A DNA stretch of 64,000 nt from positions 1 through 64,000 of IMG/VR virus record IMGVR_UViG_3300046706_000011, one strand, 5' to 3'. A program made the position numbers and the translations under genes. Every line of letters begins with the position of its first letter. Within the stretch, counting starts at the first letter, position 1. Below, one piece after another: positions 22,918-31,877 of the stretch. This DNA is from a virus. Below the pieces are notes generated by a model. The model saw nothing but the letters and a program-made list of their open reading frames with translations, did no database searches and had not been told where the DNA came from.

Positions 22918-24930
22918 ATGCCCATCAGCACGCTCCATGACCGGCGCCTCCAGGCCGAGCGGGACTTCCGGCTGCGGTTCGCGCGGGGCGGGGAGGCCTC
23001 GACCCGGGACGCGGGCCGGGGGCGGGTCCTGGGCGGAGGCTGGGGGACGGCGGGGGCGATCTCCCGGCCGGCACCGGTCGCGGCCACCGCAGCGCCGGCC
23101 ACCATAGCGCCGGCCCCTGTGCGCCGTGCCGGTCCGGGGGCTGGGCGGCCCGGGGGCGTCGGCCTGGACGCCGCGTCGGGGATCACGACGACGGGCCGGA
23201 CGACGCGGGGCGTCCTGCTCAAGCCCCCGGCGCCGTGGAAGCAGGCGGTGACGGTCAAGGCCTCGTACAAGGAACGCAAGGGGACCGGGGCGGAGACGGC
23301 GCGTCGGTTCCGGGCCGCGCTGTCGCGCCAGGGAAAGTACAACACGCGGGAGGACCGGGAGAGCGCGCGGGGCGGGACCGAGCCGGTCGAGGCGTTCACG
23401 GCGCGGGACGACGGCGTCGAGATCGGGGCCGCGACGGCGGCGTGGGTCGAGGACCGGCGGTACTGGAAGCTGATCGTGAGCCCCGAGCGCGGGCGTGACC
23501 TGCGGGACATGAAGGGCTACGTCCGCGACCTGATGGCCCAGGTCCAGCAGGACGTCCTGTATCCCTCCGAGCTTCGCCGGGGCCGGGAGGTCGAGTGGGT
23601 CGCGGCGGTCCATGACGACACGGACCATCCCCACGCGCACATCCTGATGCGCGGCCGGCTCGGCGACAAGGACCTCGGCCTGCGCCCGGACTACGTCGCG
23701 CACGGCATCCGGGCTCGGGCGGCGGAGGTCGCGACGCGGGAGCTTGGGCCGAGGACGGGCCTGGACGCGCCCGCGATGGGCGTCGAGGAACTTCGGGAGT
23801 TCGCGGCCCGGGACCCCGAGACGGGACCGGCGGCCGGGCTCGGCGCGATCCCCGAGGGCATCCCGCTCCCTGAGATGGACAGCCGGTTCCGCGCGGCCGG
23901 CTGGCGGGTCCGGGTCACGCTGGACACGGCCGCGCGGGACCGGGTCGCCGTGCTGCGCGAAGACCTGCGGGGAATGAAGGTGGGCGCGAAGATGAACCGG
24001 GAGACCGGCGAGCTGACGCTCTACGCGGGGACCTACATGGGCGCGCAACTGGTCGGCCGGATCGTCGGGAACGGGTACGCCGACATCGTCCGCCCCGCGG
24101 GGGCTGCGGCGAAGGCGCGCGGGCTGGAGATGGCGGACGGGGTGTGGGCGTCCTTCGAGGCGAAGGGCGACGACGACCGGTTCGGCCGCCTGGGCGCGGC
24201 CGGGGTCGTGTTCACGCGGGCCGACGAGCGGCGCATCCTGGAGCCCGGCGCGGACGTGGAGGCCGAGACCGACCGGGCGGTGTTCCGGGCGAACGAATGG
24301 CACAACCATTACCACCCGGAAAGCTTCCTGGGGGCGGGGGCGGCGGAGCGGGGGGACGGACAGCCCGAGGCGGGCTGGGTCCTCAGGGTCCACGCGGGCG
24401 AGGCCGCCGGGGACGTCGTGAAGCTCCTGGGCGTCGTTGACATGCAGTACCGGGTCGTGCCCGGCGGGTCCGTCGATGCGGACGGCCGCCCGGTCGATGC
24501 CGTGGTGGTCTACGCGGGACCCATGGACGCGGCGAACGAGATCGTGGACGCGCTGGAGATCGCGGTTGGGAACCGGCTGGAGAGCCCGGCCGGGGACGGG
24601 TCGGCGCATCGGTTCCTGGACGGGATCGACGGCCGGTACGTCCCGCACAGCATCGCGGAGGGTCAGTTCTCGGACCGCTGGGTCAACGGCGTCCCGCTGC
24701 TGAGCGGGTGGGAGGACTCGGTCGGGTTCCTCGGCGAGGATGCCGTCCTGGACGAAGCCGCCGGGATGCTCGCGGAAATGGACGGGGCGGCGTTCCACGG
24801 CGGGCACGACGACGGCGCCTCGGTCGGCCTGGACGACGCCGACCCCTCGGACCTTGGCCTGCCCGACCCGTGGGAACGGGCCGGCGGGGGAATTCATGAA
24901 ACCCATGCGTGGGAGGGACTGGAACTGTGA
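22918..24930 (+). CDS. Conjugative relaxase (MobP, RlxS-type)
   Basis: A 670-residue relaxase that would nick oriT and pilot the strand into the recipient. After a low-complexity N-terminus, residues about 180-245 carry the relaxase core: YWKLIVSPERGRDLRDMKGY, then VAAVHDDTDHPHAHILMRG with the three-His metal motif. The downstream part has the long helical layout of the RlxS/DUF3363 relaxases of alphaproteobacteria. The ATG at 22918 follows GAGGA; TTG at 22855 would add 21 residues. First gene of the plus-strand transfer operon, driven by the operator-controlled promoter just upstream. Confidence 0.85.
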   Translation: MPISTLHDRRLQAERDFRLRFARGGEASTRDAGRGRVLGGGWGTAGAISRPAPVAATAAPATIAPAPVRRAGPGAGRPGGVGLDAASGITTTGRTTRGVLLKPPAPWKQAVTVKASYKERKGTGAETARRFRAALSRQGKYNTREDRESARGGTEPVEAFTARDDGVEIGAATAAWVEDRRYWKLIVSPERGRDLRDMKGYVRDLMAQVQQDVLYPSELRRGREVEWVAAVHDDTDHPHAHILMRGRLGDKDLGLRPDYVAHGIRARAAEVATRELGPRTGLDAPAMGVEELREFAARDPETGPAAGLGAIPEGIPLPEMDSRFRAAGWRVRVTLDTAARDRVAVLREDLRGMKVGAKMNRETGELTLYAGTYMGAQLVGRIVGNGYADIVRPAGAAAKARGLEMADGVWASFEAKGDDDRFGRLGAAGVVFTRADERRILEPGADVEAETDRAVFRANEWHNHYHPESFLGAGAAERGDGQPEAGWVLRVHAGEAAGDVVKLLGVVDMQYRVVPGGSVDADGRPVDAVVVYAGPMDAANEIVDALEIAVGNRLESPAGDGSAHRFLDGIDGRYVPHSIAEGQFSDRWVNGVPLLSGWEDSVGFLGEDAVLDEAAGMLAEMDGAAFHGGHDDGASVGLDDADPSDLGLPDPWERAGGGIHETHAWEGLEL

Positions 24931-25160
24931 ATTTCGATCCGTTCTTCGGCTACTCGGAAACGACGGCCTTCGCGGCGGCGGGCGGGGCGGTGGCCCTCCT
25001 GTTCGCGCTTCGGTTCGGCGTTCCCGGCCTTTACCGGTCGGTCGTTCGCCGAGCCCGGCGGCGGCGGCACCCGGAGCTTGACCCCGGCTCCCCGTGGGCG
25101 ACGCGGCGGGATCGGGAACGCTACGGCCTGCGCCCGGCGACGCGCTGGTGGAAGCCGTGA
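24927..25160 (+). CDS. Membrane-anchor half of a split coupling protein (proposed)
   Basis: A 77-residue protein, GTG overlapping the relaxase stop. One hydrophobic helix (ETTAFAAAGGAVALLFALRF), then a basic segment and SPWATRRDRERYGLRPATRW. The WATRRD...GL segment is typical of the linker between the membrane anchor and the first nucleotide-binding strand of VirD4/TraG proteins. The next gene begins at the point where VirD4 would continue and lacks any membrane helix. I therefore read this as the anchor domain encoded as a separate cistron. Confidence 0.6.
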   Translation: MNFDPFFGYSETTAFAAAGGAVALLFALRFGVPGLYRSVVRRARRRRHPELDPGSPWATRRDRERYGLRPATRWWKP

Positions 25161-26674
25161 GGCCGGGCGGCGGCATCGTGATCGGCGAGGACCCGGACGA
25201 CGGGGAGCTGCTGATCGACAAGAGCCAGGACCACGTCCTGGTCGAGGGGCCGAGCGGGACGGGCAAGACGACCTCGTTCTTCATCCCGACGCTGGCGCGG
25301 ACCTGGGTCGGCTCCGCCGTCGTCCACCTGCGGATGAAGGACCTGTACCTGATGCTCCAGGGGACCCGGAAATGGCGCCACAACCTGATCCTCGCGCCGT
25401 CCGAGCCGTGGTCGGTCCGCTACAATCCGTTCGCGGAGATCGGCACGGGGGCGGACGCCGTGACCGACTGCCAGAACATCGCGCACATGCTGCCCCACGG
25501 CGGGAAGATCAGCGCTCGGGACCCGATCTGGGACACGAACTCGGTCGGGTTGGTGTCGGCGATGATCCTGTTCCTGCTGAACTTCGCCGAGGACGACCGG
25601 AAGAACTTCTCCGGCCTGATCGAGCTTCACGAGCAGCGCATGGAGGGGGCGCAGCGGATGATGCGCAACCTGCATCCCGACCCGTGGGTGCGGAACTTCA
25701 TCGACTACGGCGCGCGCAAGATCTACCAGAACGAGAACGCGCGGTACGCGGACAGCATCGTGGCGACGATCGACGGCTACCTTGAGGCGTTCAACAACCC
25801 GATGGTCAGCGACATCACCCGCGAGAGCGAGTTCCGGATCGCCGACCTCGTGTGCGGGCCGCACCCGGTGGCGCTGTGGCTCTACCTTCCCCCCCACCAT
25901 AGCGACCGTCTGGCGCCGCTGGCCCGGATCGTCACGTCCCAGGTCCTCAAGAAACTGATGGCGGACGACCTCGCCTCGGGGGAACTCAACGTCGATGGGG
26001 TGCGCCGGGAATGGCCGATGCTGTTCTGCCTGGACGAGATGAACCGCATGGGGGTGTTGTCCGAGGTCGAGGGGGCCTACGCCGACATGCGGAACTCGGC
26101 GTGCCGGGTCATGGCCGGGACGCAGTCGATCCCGGTCCTGACCGACCCGAGGATGTACGGTCCCAACTCATTGATCGCGTCGCAGAGCAAGCGGGTGATC
26201 CTGAAACCCAAGGGCCTGGCCGAGGCGCGCAACGCCTCGGCGATGCTGCCGCTCGTGAAGAAGCGCCAGTACTCGGCGTCCGAGAACTTCGGCACGGTCG
26301 AGGAGCGCCGGGGCAGCGGCCTGACGGAAAGCTTGGCGGACCGTCCCCTGATGCGACCCGACGAGATCCTGGCGATGCCGGTCGAGAAGGTGATCGTCCC
26401 GGGGTTCGACAAGCCCTTGTTCGTCAACCGCCCGTCCTGGGGCCACTGGAAGGACCTGCTCGATCCGGTGCCGACGCGCTTGTGGCCCGACCTGCACGTA
26501 CCGTTCCTGCCGGTCCGGGCGGACGGGGCCTACCTGGACCTTCCGAAGCGGACGCTGGGGGCCAACCCGTGGCACGGGGTCCGGCATCCGGTCGAGGGGG
26601 AGCCGGTGACCGTGGACGTGGGCCTGGACGGCGGGGCCGAGACGGGCAGATCGCCCGAGCTTATTTCACTTTGA
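25157..26674 (+). CDS. Type IV coupling protein VirD4/TraG, cytoplasmic domain
   Basis: A 505-residue ATPase that would bring the relaxosome to the secretion channel. Walker A is VEGPSGTGKTTSF near residues 29-41 and Walker B MLFCLDEMNRMG near 286-297. SLIASQSKRVILKPK and a C-terminal domain follow. It starts at GTG in a GTGA overlap with the small anchor gene and has no N-terminal membrane helices, which VirD4 proteins normally carry. The chain restarts directly at GGGIVIGEDPDDGELLI, the first strand after the usual anchor linker. Confidence 0.9.
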   Translation: MRPGGGIVIGEDPDDGELLIDKSQDHVLVEGPSGTGKTTSFFIPTLARTWVGSAVVHLRMKDLYLMLQGTRKWRHNLILAPSEPWSVRYNPFAEIGTGADAVTDCQNIAHMLPHGGKISARDPIWDTNSVGLVSAMILFLLNFAEDDRKNFSGLIELHEQRMEGAQRMMRNLHPDPWVRNFIDYGARKIYQNENARYADSIVATIDGYLEAFNNPMVSDITRESEFRIADLVCGPHPVALWLYLPPHHSDRLAPLARIVTSQVLKKLMADDLASGELNVDGVRREWPMLFCLDEMNRMGVLSEVEGAYADMRNSACRVMAGTQSIPVLTDPRMYGPNSLIASQSKRVILKPKGLAEARNASAMLPLVKKRQYSASENFGTVEERRGSGLTESLADRPLMRPDEILAMPVEKVIVPGFDKPLFVNRPSWGHWKDLLDPVPTRLWPDLHVPFLPVRADGAYLDLPKRTLGANPWHGVRHPVEGEPVTVDVGLDGGAETGRSPELISL

Positions 26675-26685
26675 CGAGGTACGCG

Positions 26686-27060
26686 ATGAGGAAGGAACGG
26701 AAAGAGGAGCGCACGGTGTCGTTCTTCGCGGGCGACCTGGAGTGGCTTGACCGGCAGGCGGCTCGGCGGAAGGCCGGGCGGAGCGCCCTGCTCGCCGAGA
26801 TGATCGCGGCGGCGCGGGGCGAGGCGGTCGAGGACGACGCGCTGAAGATGGTGGTGGAGCGCCTTGGCCGGGTGGAGGCGATGGTGAAGTCCCTGGCCGG
26901 GATCGCGGTCGGGCTCGACCGCCACGCCCGGCGCACGCGGGCGATGGTGTCGCTGGACCAGCAGGTGGCGATCCTGGGCGAGGCGGCGCGGCCCAGGACG
27001 CTGGAACAATTGAAGCTGAGAACCGAGCAACTTGAGGAGGGATACATCCGTGAGATTTAG
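26686..27060 (+). CDS. Small DNA-binding-like protein in the transfer operon (RHH/MobC-type?)
   Basis: A 124-residue basic protein. The N-terminal part (RTVSFFAGDLEWLDRQAARR, then KAGRSALLAEMIAAARGE) has the strand-helix-helix form of ribbon-helix-helix proteins. The rest is a coiled-coil-like helix (MVVERLGRVEAMVKSLAGIA). GAGG precedes the ATG by seven bases. Between virD4 and trbB it could be a TraJ/MobC-like relaxosome component or the repressor of the operator palindromes described here. The choice is open. Confidence 0.55.
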   Translation: MRKERKEERTVSFFAGDLEWLDRQAARRKAGRSALLAEMIAAARGEAVEDDALKMVVERLGRVEAMVKSLAGIAVGLDRHARRTRAMVSLDQQVAILGEAARPRTLEQLKLRTEQLEEGYIREI

Positions 27061-28027
27061 CCAAACAGCCCGTGCGACGACGTTCAACCTGCTCCTCAAG
27101 CTTCTGGGGAGCGAGATCGTCGGCCACATGACGGACCCGCTGGTCGAGGACATCTTCCTGAACTCCAACGGGGCCGGGTTCGTCCGGTACGCCGGCAAGA
27201 AAACCAAGCTGGGAGTGAGCGTCGATGGCGAGGCGATGAGCCTGATCATCGGCTATGCCGGGACCCTGGTCGGGATGACGGCGGACGGGGTCGCCCGGTT
27301 CGCGGTGGACGGCAAGCTGCCGAGCGGGCAGCGGTTCCACGGGGTCGTCCCGCCCCGCGCGGCCCAGGGTCCGTACATCGTCATGCGAAACCCGCCGCGC
27401 ACGATCCACACGCTGGGCAGCTATGTCGATCAGGGGGTCATGACGGCGGCGGTGGCGGACCAGCTCCGGAGTGACGTGGACGATGCGAAGACCATCGTGA
27501 TCGGGGGCGTCACGGGGGCGGGCAAGACCTCCCTGATGACCTGCCTCGTCAACACGGGCGCGGCGCGGGAAGCGCGCATCGTGCTGCTGGAGGACGCCGA
27601 GGAAGTCAACGTGGACGCCGTCGAGGATCGCATCGTCAAGTCCACGCTGGGCGGGACCATGGACGAGCTGGCCTACGACGCGCTCCGGGAACGGCCCGAG
27701 CGTATCTACATCGGCGAGGTTCGCGACCGGGCCATGAAGACGTGGCTTGAGGTCGTCGGCACGGGGCATCCGGGCTCGATGGTCACGCTCCACGCGGGCA
27801 GCCCGAGGGGTGTGATGGCCAGGGCCGAGCAGCTCGTCTCCGAGGCCGTGGTGGACGTCGCGGGCCAGCGCCCGGTGCTGTGCGACACCATCGACCGGGT
27901 CGTGGTCGTGGCGCTGGGCCGGGACGGGAAGCGCCGCGTGCCGGGCGTCTACGCGCCGGCCGGGCATAAGGACGGCCGCTATGAAATTCGCACTGTCGCG
28001 GGGGACGAAGGTTGTGCTACAACTTAG
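27050..28027 (+). CDS. trbB: TrbB/VirB11 secretion ATPase
   Basis: A 325-residue hexameric ATPase at the base of the type IV secretion system. Walker A GGVTGAGKTSL near residues 148-158, followed by VLLEDAEEVNV and the VirB11-type RPERIYIGEVRDRA and GHPGSMVTLHAGSP motifs. GTG start after GAGGAGGG, overlapping the upstream stop. Its 3' end contains the promoter for trbC. It opens a set in the Ti-plasmid order trbB-C-D-E-J-K-L-F-G-I. Confidence 0.92.
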   Translation: MRFSQTARATTFNLLLKLLGSEIVGHMTDPLVEDIFLNSNGAGFVRYAGKKTKLGVSVDGEAMSLIIGYAGTLVGMTADGVARFAVDGKLPSGQRFHGVVPPRAAQGPYIVMRNPPRTIHTLGSYVDQGVMTAAVADQLRSDVDDAKTIVIGGVTGAGKTSLMTCLVNTGAAREARIVLLEDAEEVNVDAVEDRIVKSTLGGTMDELAYDALRERPERIYIGEVRDRAMKTWLEVVGTGHPGSMVTLHAGSPRGVMARAEQLVSEAVVDVAGQRPVLCDTIDRVVVVALGRDGKRRVPGVYAPAGHKDGRYEIRTVAGDEGCATT

Positions 28028-28045
28028 CGGGCTACAATGTAGCCC
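28011..28045 (+). promoter_or_regulatory. trbC promoter with the most perfect regulon operator
   Basis: GTTGTG (28011-28016), 16 bases, TACAAT (28033-28038). The 17-bp GGGCTACAATGTAGCCC (28029-28045) is a perfect palindrome about its central A and covers the -10 box. It straddles the end of trbB (stop at 28025-28027), giving trbC and downstream pilus genes their own regulated start. Confidence 0.75.
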
Positions 28046-28079
28046 ATTCCACGCAACACCCTGGAACGAGGATTTCGAC

Positions 28080-28418
28080 ATGCGGAACCTATCCAAGCTC
28101 CGTCACCGCGAGGCCCTGGCCTGGACCTTCGCCCTGTGCCTGTTCGCGCTGTGGAGCGACCCGGCCTGGGCGCAGGTCGGCGGCGAGATACCCGGCGGGA
28201 CGTACCTGATCTCGATGATGGACACGATCGTGTCCTTCATCCGGATGAACCTGGGTCCGATCGTGGTCGTCCTCGTCGTGTTCGCGGGGGTGTTCGGGTG
28301 CGCCGCGGGCGACTGGAACCGCGGCATGGGCCGGGTCGTCATGGGCCTCGTCGCCGGGGCGTTCATCGCCGGCTCGACGCTGTGGTGGCCGTGGGTCAAG
28401 ACGTGGTTCACGGCATGA
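28080..28418 (+). CDS. trbC: TrbC/VirB2 pilin
   Basis: A 112-residue prepilin. The signal peptide (EALAWTFALCLFALWSDPAW, cleavage after AQ) precedes two hydrophobic helices (IVVVLVVFAGVFGCAAG; RVVMGLVAGAFIAGSTLWWP), the VirB2/TrbC layout. It would form the conjugative pilus after processing. GAGGA lies seven bases before the ATG, and the stop overlaps trbD (ATGA). Confidence 0.85.
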   Translation: MRNLSKLRHREALAWTFALCLFALWSDPAWAQVGGEIPGGTYLISMMDTIVSFIRMNLGPIVVVLVVFAGVFGCAAGDWNRGMGRVVMGLVAGAFIAGSTLWWPWVKTWFTA

Positions 28419-28708
28419 TCCGGGACGGCAGCATCCAGATCCTGGGTGCCGGCACCCTGCCCTACGTCTGGGGCGGGGTGCGGTTCTCGGTGTGGACGTT
28501 CCTGGCGCTCTGGGTCGTGGGCGCCGGGGCGGTCCAGCTCTACCTGACGCCGTTCGGGATGCTGAGGGGGCTGTCCGGGATCTTCGTGGTCGGGTCCATG
28601 GTCTGGTTCCTGGGCTGGGTCATGACCCAGAGGAACCCCTTCTTCCCGGAGGTCTTCGCGACGTGGCTCTGGCGCACGGTGCGCCGGGCGCATTCACTGA
28701 AGAGCTGA
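28415..28708 (+). CDS. trbD: TrbD/VirB3 inner-membrane protein
   Basis: A 97-residue protein with two membrane helices (WTFLALWVVGAGAVQLYLTP; SGIFVVGSMVWFLGWVMTQ), as in VirB3/TrbD. It sits between pilin and TrbE, the fixed position of this component. The start overlaps the trbC stop. The C-terminus PEVFATWLWRTVRRAHSLKS is basic and cytoplasmic. Confidence 0.85.
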   Translation: MIRDGSIQILGAGTLPYVWGGVRFSVWTFLALWVVGAGAVQLYLTPFGMLRGLSGIFVVGSMVWFLGWVMTQRNPFFPEVFATWLWRTVRRAHSLKS

Positions 28709-28721
28709 GAGGATCTGAGAG

Positions 28722-31241
28722 TTGGGCGTCATCGCAGCGATGAGGGACATGCTCGCCGGAGGCGACTGGTACTTCTGGGACGAGTTGCCGTGGTCGAGCG
28801 GGATCGAGACGGGGGACGGCCCGTGCCGGGTCGTCGAGTGCCGGAACCGGTCCTGGATGTCGTGCCTGAGGCTCGACCCGCCGGACCTGGAGTGCGGGAC
28901 GGAGGCGGACCGCCTGCGCCACGCGCTGCTCTTCCACGGCGCCCTGCGGGCCTTGGGCGGCGGGCACGTGGTCTGGATCGACGAGCACCACGACCCGGAG
29001 CGACCCTACCCGGCGGCGAAGCCGGCGAACCCGGCGGCGCGGCGGTTCGAGGAAGCGCGGGACCGGACCTACGGCGAGGTCGTCGGGCACTGGCGCTCGA
29101 CCCACTACCTGACGGTCCAGTGGCGCAAGCCGCCGCAGTGGATCGAGAAGCTGTCCCGGCTGGTCCTCGTGGCGCACCCCGGGGACCGTGCCCGGGACTA
29201 CGGGCCGGCCTTCCAGGCGTTCAACGACCGGGTCGCGGGACTGGAGGGGCAGCTCGCCTTCCTCGGCGCGAAGGTGCTGGAGGGGGACGGCCTCGCGGCC
29301 TACCTGCACGACACGGTCAGCCGGGTCCGGCAGCCGGTGAGGTTCGGCAACTGGCAGGACTGGATCTCGCCGCAACTGGTGGACATGCCGATCAACGCCA
29401 TGGAGCGGGACGACGGCGGGGCGCTGACCATCGGCGTCGGGGACGACAAGGAATACGTCGTCCCGGTCACGGTCCACAGCTACCCGGCGGGCGTCGATGC
29501 CGGGATACTCGACGGGACGGAGGACTTCGCCGGGGTGGCGTCACTGCCGATCACATACCGCCGCGTCACCCGGATCGCGATCCAGGCGAAGACCGAGGCG
29601 GTCAAGGACATGGCCGCGTTGCGCCGCAAGGCGGAGATGACCCGCCAGAACCTCCTGCGGACGACCCTCCAGCAGTTCTACCCGAACGCGCCCCAACGCC
29701 TGAACTACGAGGCCGACCACGCCGCGCAGGAGGTCGAGGAATGGCTCAAGGACCTTGCGCGGGGCAAGACGCTGCGGTGCCAGAACACGACGACCTTCCT
29801 CGTCTACCACCGGGACGCGGGGGTCGCGATGGAACAGGCGAGGATGATCCTGATGCACCTCCGGGAGACCGCGGGGCTCGTGGCCCAGGTCGGGCGGCTC
29901 GGCGCGCTGGAGAGCTTCCTGGGGACGGTGCCGGGCAACAGCGACCACGACTTCGTCCGGCCCTACACGAACACCTTGGCGAGCGGCGGTCTGGCGCCGC
30001 TGTCGAACACCTGGGGCGGGCGGCGGCACGACCCGGTGCTCAAGGGTCCGCCGCTCCTGGTCGGCACGACGAACGAGTCGATCCGGCACCACGTCGTCCT
30101 GTCGCCCGAGGGCGACGGCATGGCGAGCCACGCGGTCATCACCGGCCCGTCCGGGTCGGGCAAGACGGCCGCCATCAACGAAATGTGCTTCGGTTTCCTG
30201 AAGTACCGGGGCACGCGGGTATTCCGGATCGACAAGGGGCGGTCGGCCTACGTCTCGACCCTGTGCGCCGGGGGGACGATCATCGACCCGGTGCTGTCCG
30301 GCGAGGGTTTCCAGCCCCTGCGTTTCATCGCGGACTGGAAGGAGCGGGTCTGGGCGAAGGCATGGCTGACAGCCTACGTCCGGATGCGCGACCCGGCGCT
30401 GGCCAACGACCCGGCGGTGGACGCGGCGATCAAGGACACGCTGGAGTGCCTGGGCAAGGCGCTCGACCCGGACGACCTGGACATGTCGGCGTTCGTCAAC
30501 GCGCTGTCCCATCCGGGGTTGCAGGCGGCCCTTCGTCCCCTGACCCGCGACGGTTCGCTGGGCTACGTGTTCGACGCCATCGACCGCCGGTCCTACGACG
30601 CCGACTGGACCAGCGTCGAGCTGGACGAGCTGGTCGAGGACGAGGAGGTCGCCGGGCCGCTGATGGCGTACCTGTGGCACATGATCCGGCGGCTGTGCCA
30701 CCGGGACCGCCCGATGCTGATCCCCATCGACGAGGCGTGGATGGCGATGAAGGGACCGTTCAAGGACATGCTGAACAAGGGGATGAGGACGTTCCGGCGG
30801 GAGAACGCGCGGGTCGTGTTCGCGTCGCAGAGTGCGGTGGACATCGCGTCGAGCGAGCTGGCGGGGATCATCGTGAACTCGTGCTCGCTGAAGATGGTCT
30901 TCCCGGACAGCGCGATCGCCTCCCCCGAGGTCGCGGCGGCGTACATGGTCCTCCAGGTCCGCCCCCAGTGGATGGATCGGCTGAACTACCGGTTCCAGGG
31001 CGGGGAGCCCCGTTTCTGCCTCGTGATGCAGGACGGGGGCGCGCGGTTCATGCACTTCGACATGGAGGAGGAGACCGACCCGGAGGCGTTCTGGATGTGC
31101 TGCGCGACCAACAGCGGGGCGGTGGCCGACGCGCTGCGCGTCCGGGACATGGGAGGTTCGTTCCTGGACGACTGGCTCGGCGAGAAGGTGCACGGCAAAC
31201 GGGCGCGGCCTCCGGTCCCGGCCCTGGCGGCAGCCGAATGA
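28722..31241 (+). CDS. trbE: TrbE/VirB4 secretion ATPase
   Basis: An 839-residue ATPase that energises pilus assembly and substrate transfer. Walker A VITGPSGSGKTAAINEM near residues 470-486; Walker B MLIPIDEAWMAM near 664-675; SQSAVDIASSELAGIIVNSC follows. Length is typical. Start at TTG 28722 is supported by GAGAGGAT eight bases before; ATG 28740 is an alternative six codons later. Confidence 0.93.
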   Translation: MGVIAAMRDMLAGGDWYFWDELPWSSGIETGDGPCRVVECRNRSWMSCLRLDPPDLECGTEADRLRHALLFHGALRALGGGHVVWIDEHHDPERPYPAAKPANPAARRFEEARDRTYGEVVGHWRSTHYLTVQWRKPPQWIEKLSRLVLVAHPGDRARDYGPAFQAFNDRVAGLEGQLAFLGAKVLEGDGLAAYLHDTVSRVRQPVRFGNWQDWISPQLVDMPINAMERDDGGALTIGVGDDKEYVVPVTVHSYPAGVDAGILDGTEDFAGVASLPITYRRVTRIAIQAKTEAVKDMAALRRKAEMTRQNLLRTTLQQFYPNAPQRLNYEADHAAQEVEEWLKDLARGKTLRCQNTTTFLVYHRDAGVAMEQARMILMHLRETAGLVAQVGRLGALESFLGTVPGNSDHDFVRPYTNTLASGGLAPLSNTWGGRRHDPVLKGPPLLVGTTNESIRHHVVLSPEGDGMASHAVITGPSGSGKTAAINEMCFGFLKYRGTRVFRIDKGRSAYVSTLCAGGTIIDPVLSGEGFQPLRFIADWKERVWAKAWLTAYVRMRDPALANDPAVDAAIKDTLECLGKALDPDDLDMSAFVNALSHPGLQAALRPLTRDGSLGYVFDAIDRRSYDADWTSVELDELVEDEEVAGPLMAYLWHMIRRLCHRDRPMLIPIDEAWMAMKGPFKDMLNKGMRTFRRENARVVFASQSAVDIASSELAGIIVNSCSLKMVFPDSAIASPEVAAAYMVLQVRPQWMDRLNYRFQGGEPRFCLVMQDGGARFMHFDMEEETDPEAFWMCCATNSGAVADALRVRDMGGSFLDDWLGEKVHGKRARPPVPALAAAE

Positions 31242-31528
31242 GGGGGTCGGAATACCTTGCGCTGCGCGTCGCGGCCTGCACCGCGGTGATGGCGCTGGGC
31301 GGCGGCTTCGTGTTCGCGGTGGCGCGCTGGGTCCTGCCGTGGCTGATGGGTCGGGTTTCGCAGGCGTATCCGGGACCGCTCGCGGCGTTCGCCGGGATCG
31401 TGTTCGGGATGGGGGTGATTGTCCTTGTGAGTCATGGACTTCGGGTGATAGTGGGCTATACTCTACTACGCATCGACCGGCTGGCGGACGGCGGGTCGCG
31501 GATCACCGACGAGGATGGGGGGGATTGA
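31238..31528 (+). CDS. Small two-helix membrane protein after trbE
   Basis: A 96-residue protein, ATG overlapping the trbE stop. Two membrane helices (CTAVMALGGGFVFAVARWVL; LAAFAGIVFGMGVIVLVSHG) and a charged tail. Not a standard Trb component; it sits between trbE and trbJ where Ti-type operons usually have nothing. The regulon promoter for the following gene lies inside its 3' half. Function unknown. Confidence 0.6.
   Translation: MRGSEYLALRVAACTAVMALGGGFVFAVARWVLPWLMGRVSQAYPGPLAAFAGIVFGMGVIVLVSHGLRVIVGYTLLRIDRLADGGSRITDEDGGD
31435..31469 (+). promoter_or_regulatory. Internal regulon promoter upstream of the second small membrane gene
   Basis: TGGACT (31435-31440), 16 bases, TATACT (31457-31462). 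GGGCTATACTCTACTAC (31453-31469) is a weaker copy of the shared operator; its left arm GGGCTA is intact. It lies within the preceding coding region. Confidence 0.5.
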
Positions 31529-31529
31529 C

Positions 31530-31877
31530 ATGGATTGGCAGAAAATCAAGGCAACGGCTGGAGCCGTGACGGGGTCGGTTTGGCGGAATGGCCGCAATGT
31601 CCTGGCGTTTGCCGGCGCGGTATCCATCGGGGTCGATGCCTTGGTGCGTTCACAATTGGACGTGGCAACGGTCCCGTCGGTAACAATCGAACTAGGCAAA
31701 TTCCTGGAGCTGAAGTACCAGATCGTGGCGATCACCTTGATTCCGTTGTTGGCGTTGATTGCGTTGTTGGCGTTCATTTCCATTACGCGCGGGTTCTGGG
31801 ATGGGTTCATCGCCTTCACCGAGTCCACCGCATGGGACGCAACGAAGTGCGCGTTGGCGAAGCGGTTCCGCCGGTGA
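31530..31877 (+). CDS. Small membrane protein between trbE and trbJ
   Basis: A 115-residue protein with probable helices near residues 22-38 (NVLAFAGAVSIGVDALV) and 65-90 (QIVAITLIPLLALIALLAFI). The DNA is AT-richer than its neighbours, which suggests later acquisition. It has its own operator-controlled promoter about 60 bases upstream. No family recognised; entry exclusion or fertility control are possible roles. Confidence 0.6.
   Translation: MDWQKIKATAGAVTGSVWRNGRNVLAFAGAVSIGVDALVRSQLDVATVPSVTIELGKFLELKYQIVAITLIPLLALIALLAFISITRGFWDGFIAFTESTAWDATKCALAKRFRR

Noticed and set aside
22479-23510. A 343-residue minus-strand frame ending in NYKL
   Set aside because: Most of it is antisense to the relaxase. 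Only its last part carries dispersed-element copy B. Treated as a repeat, not a gene.
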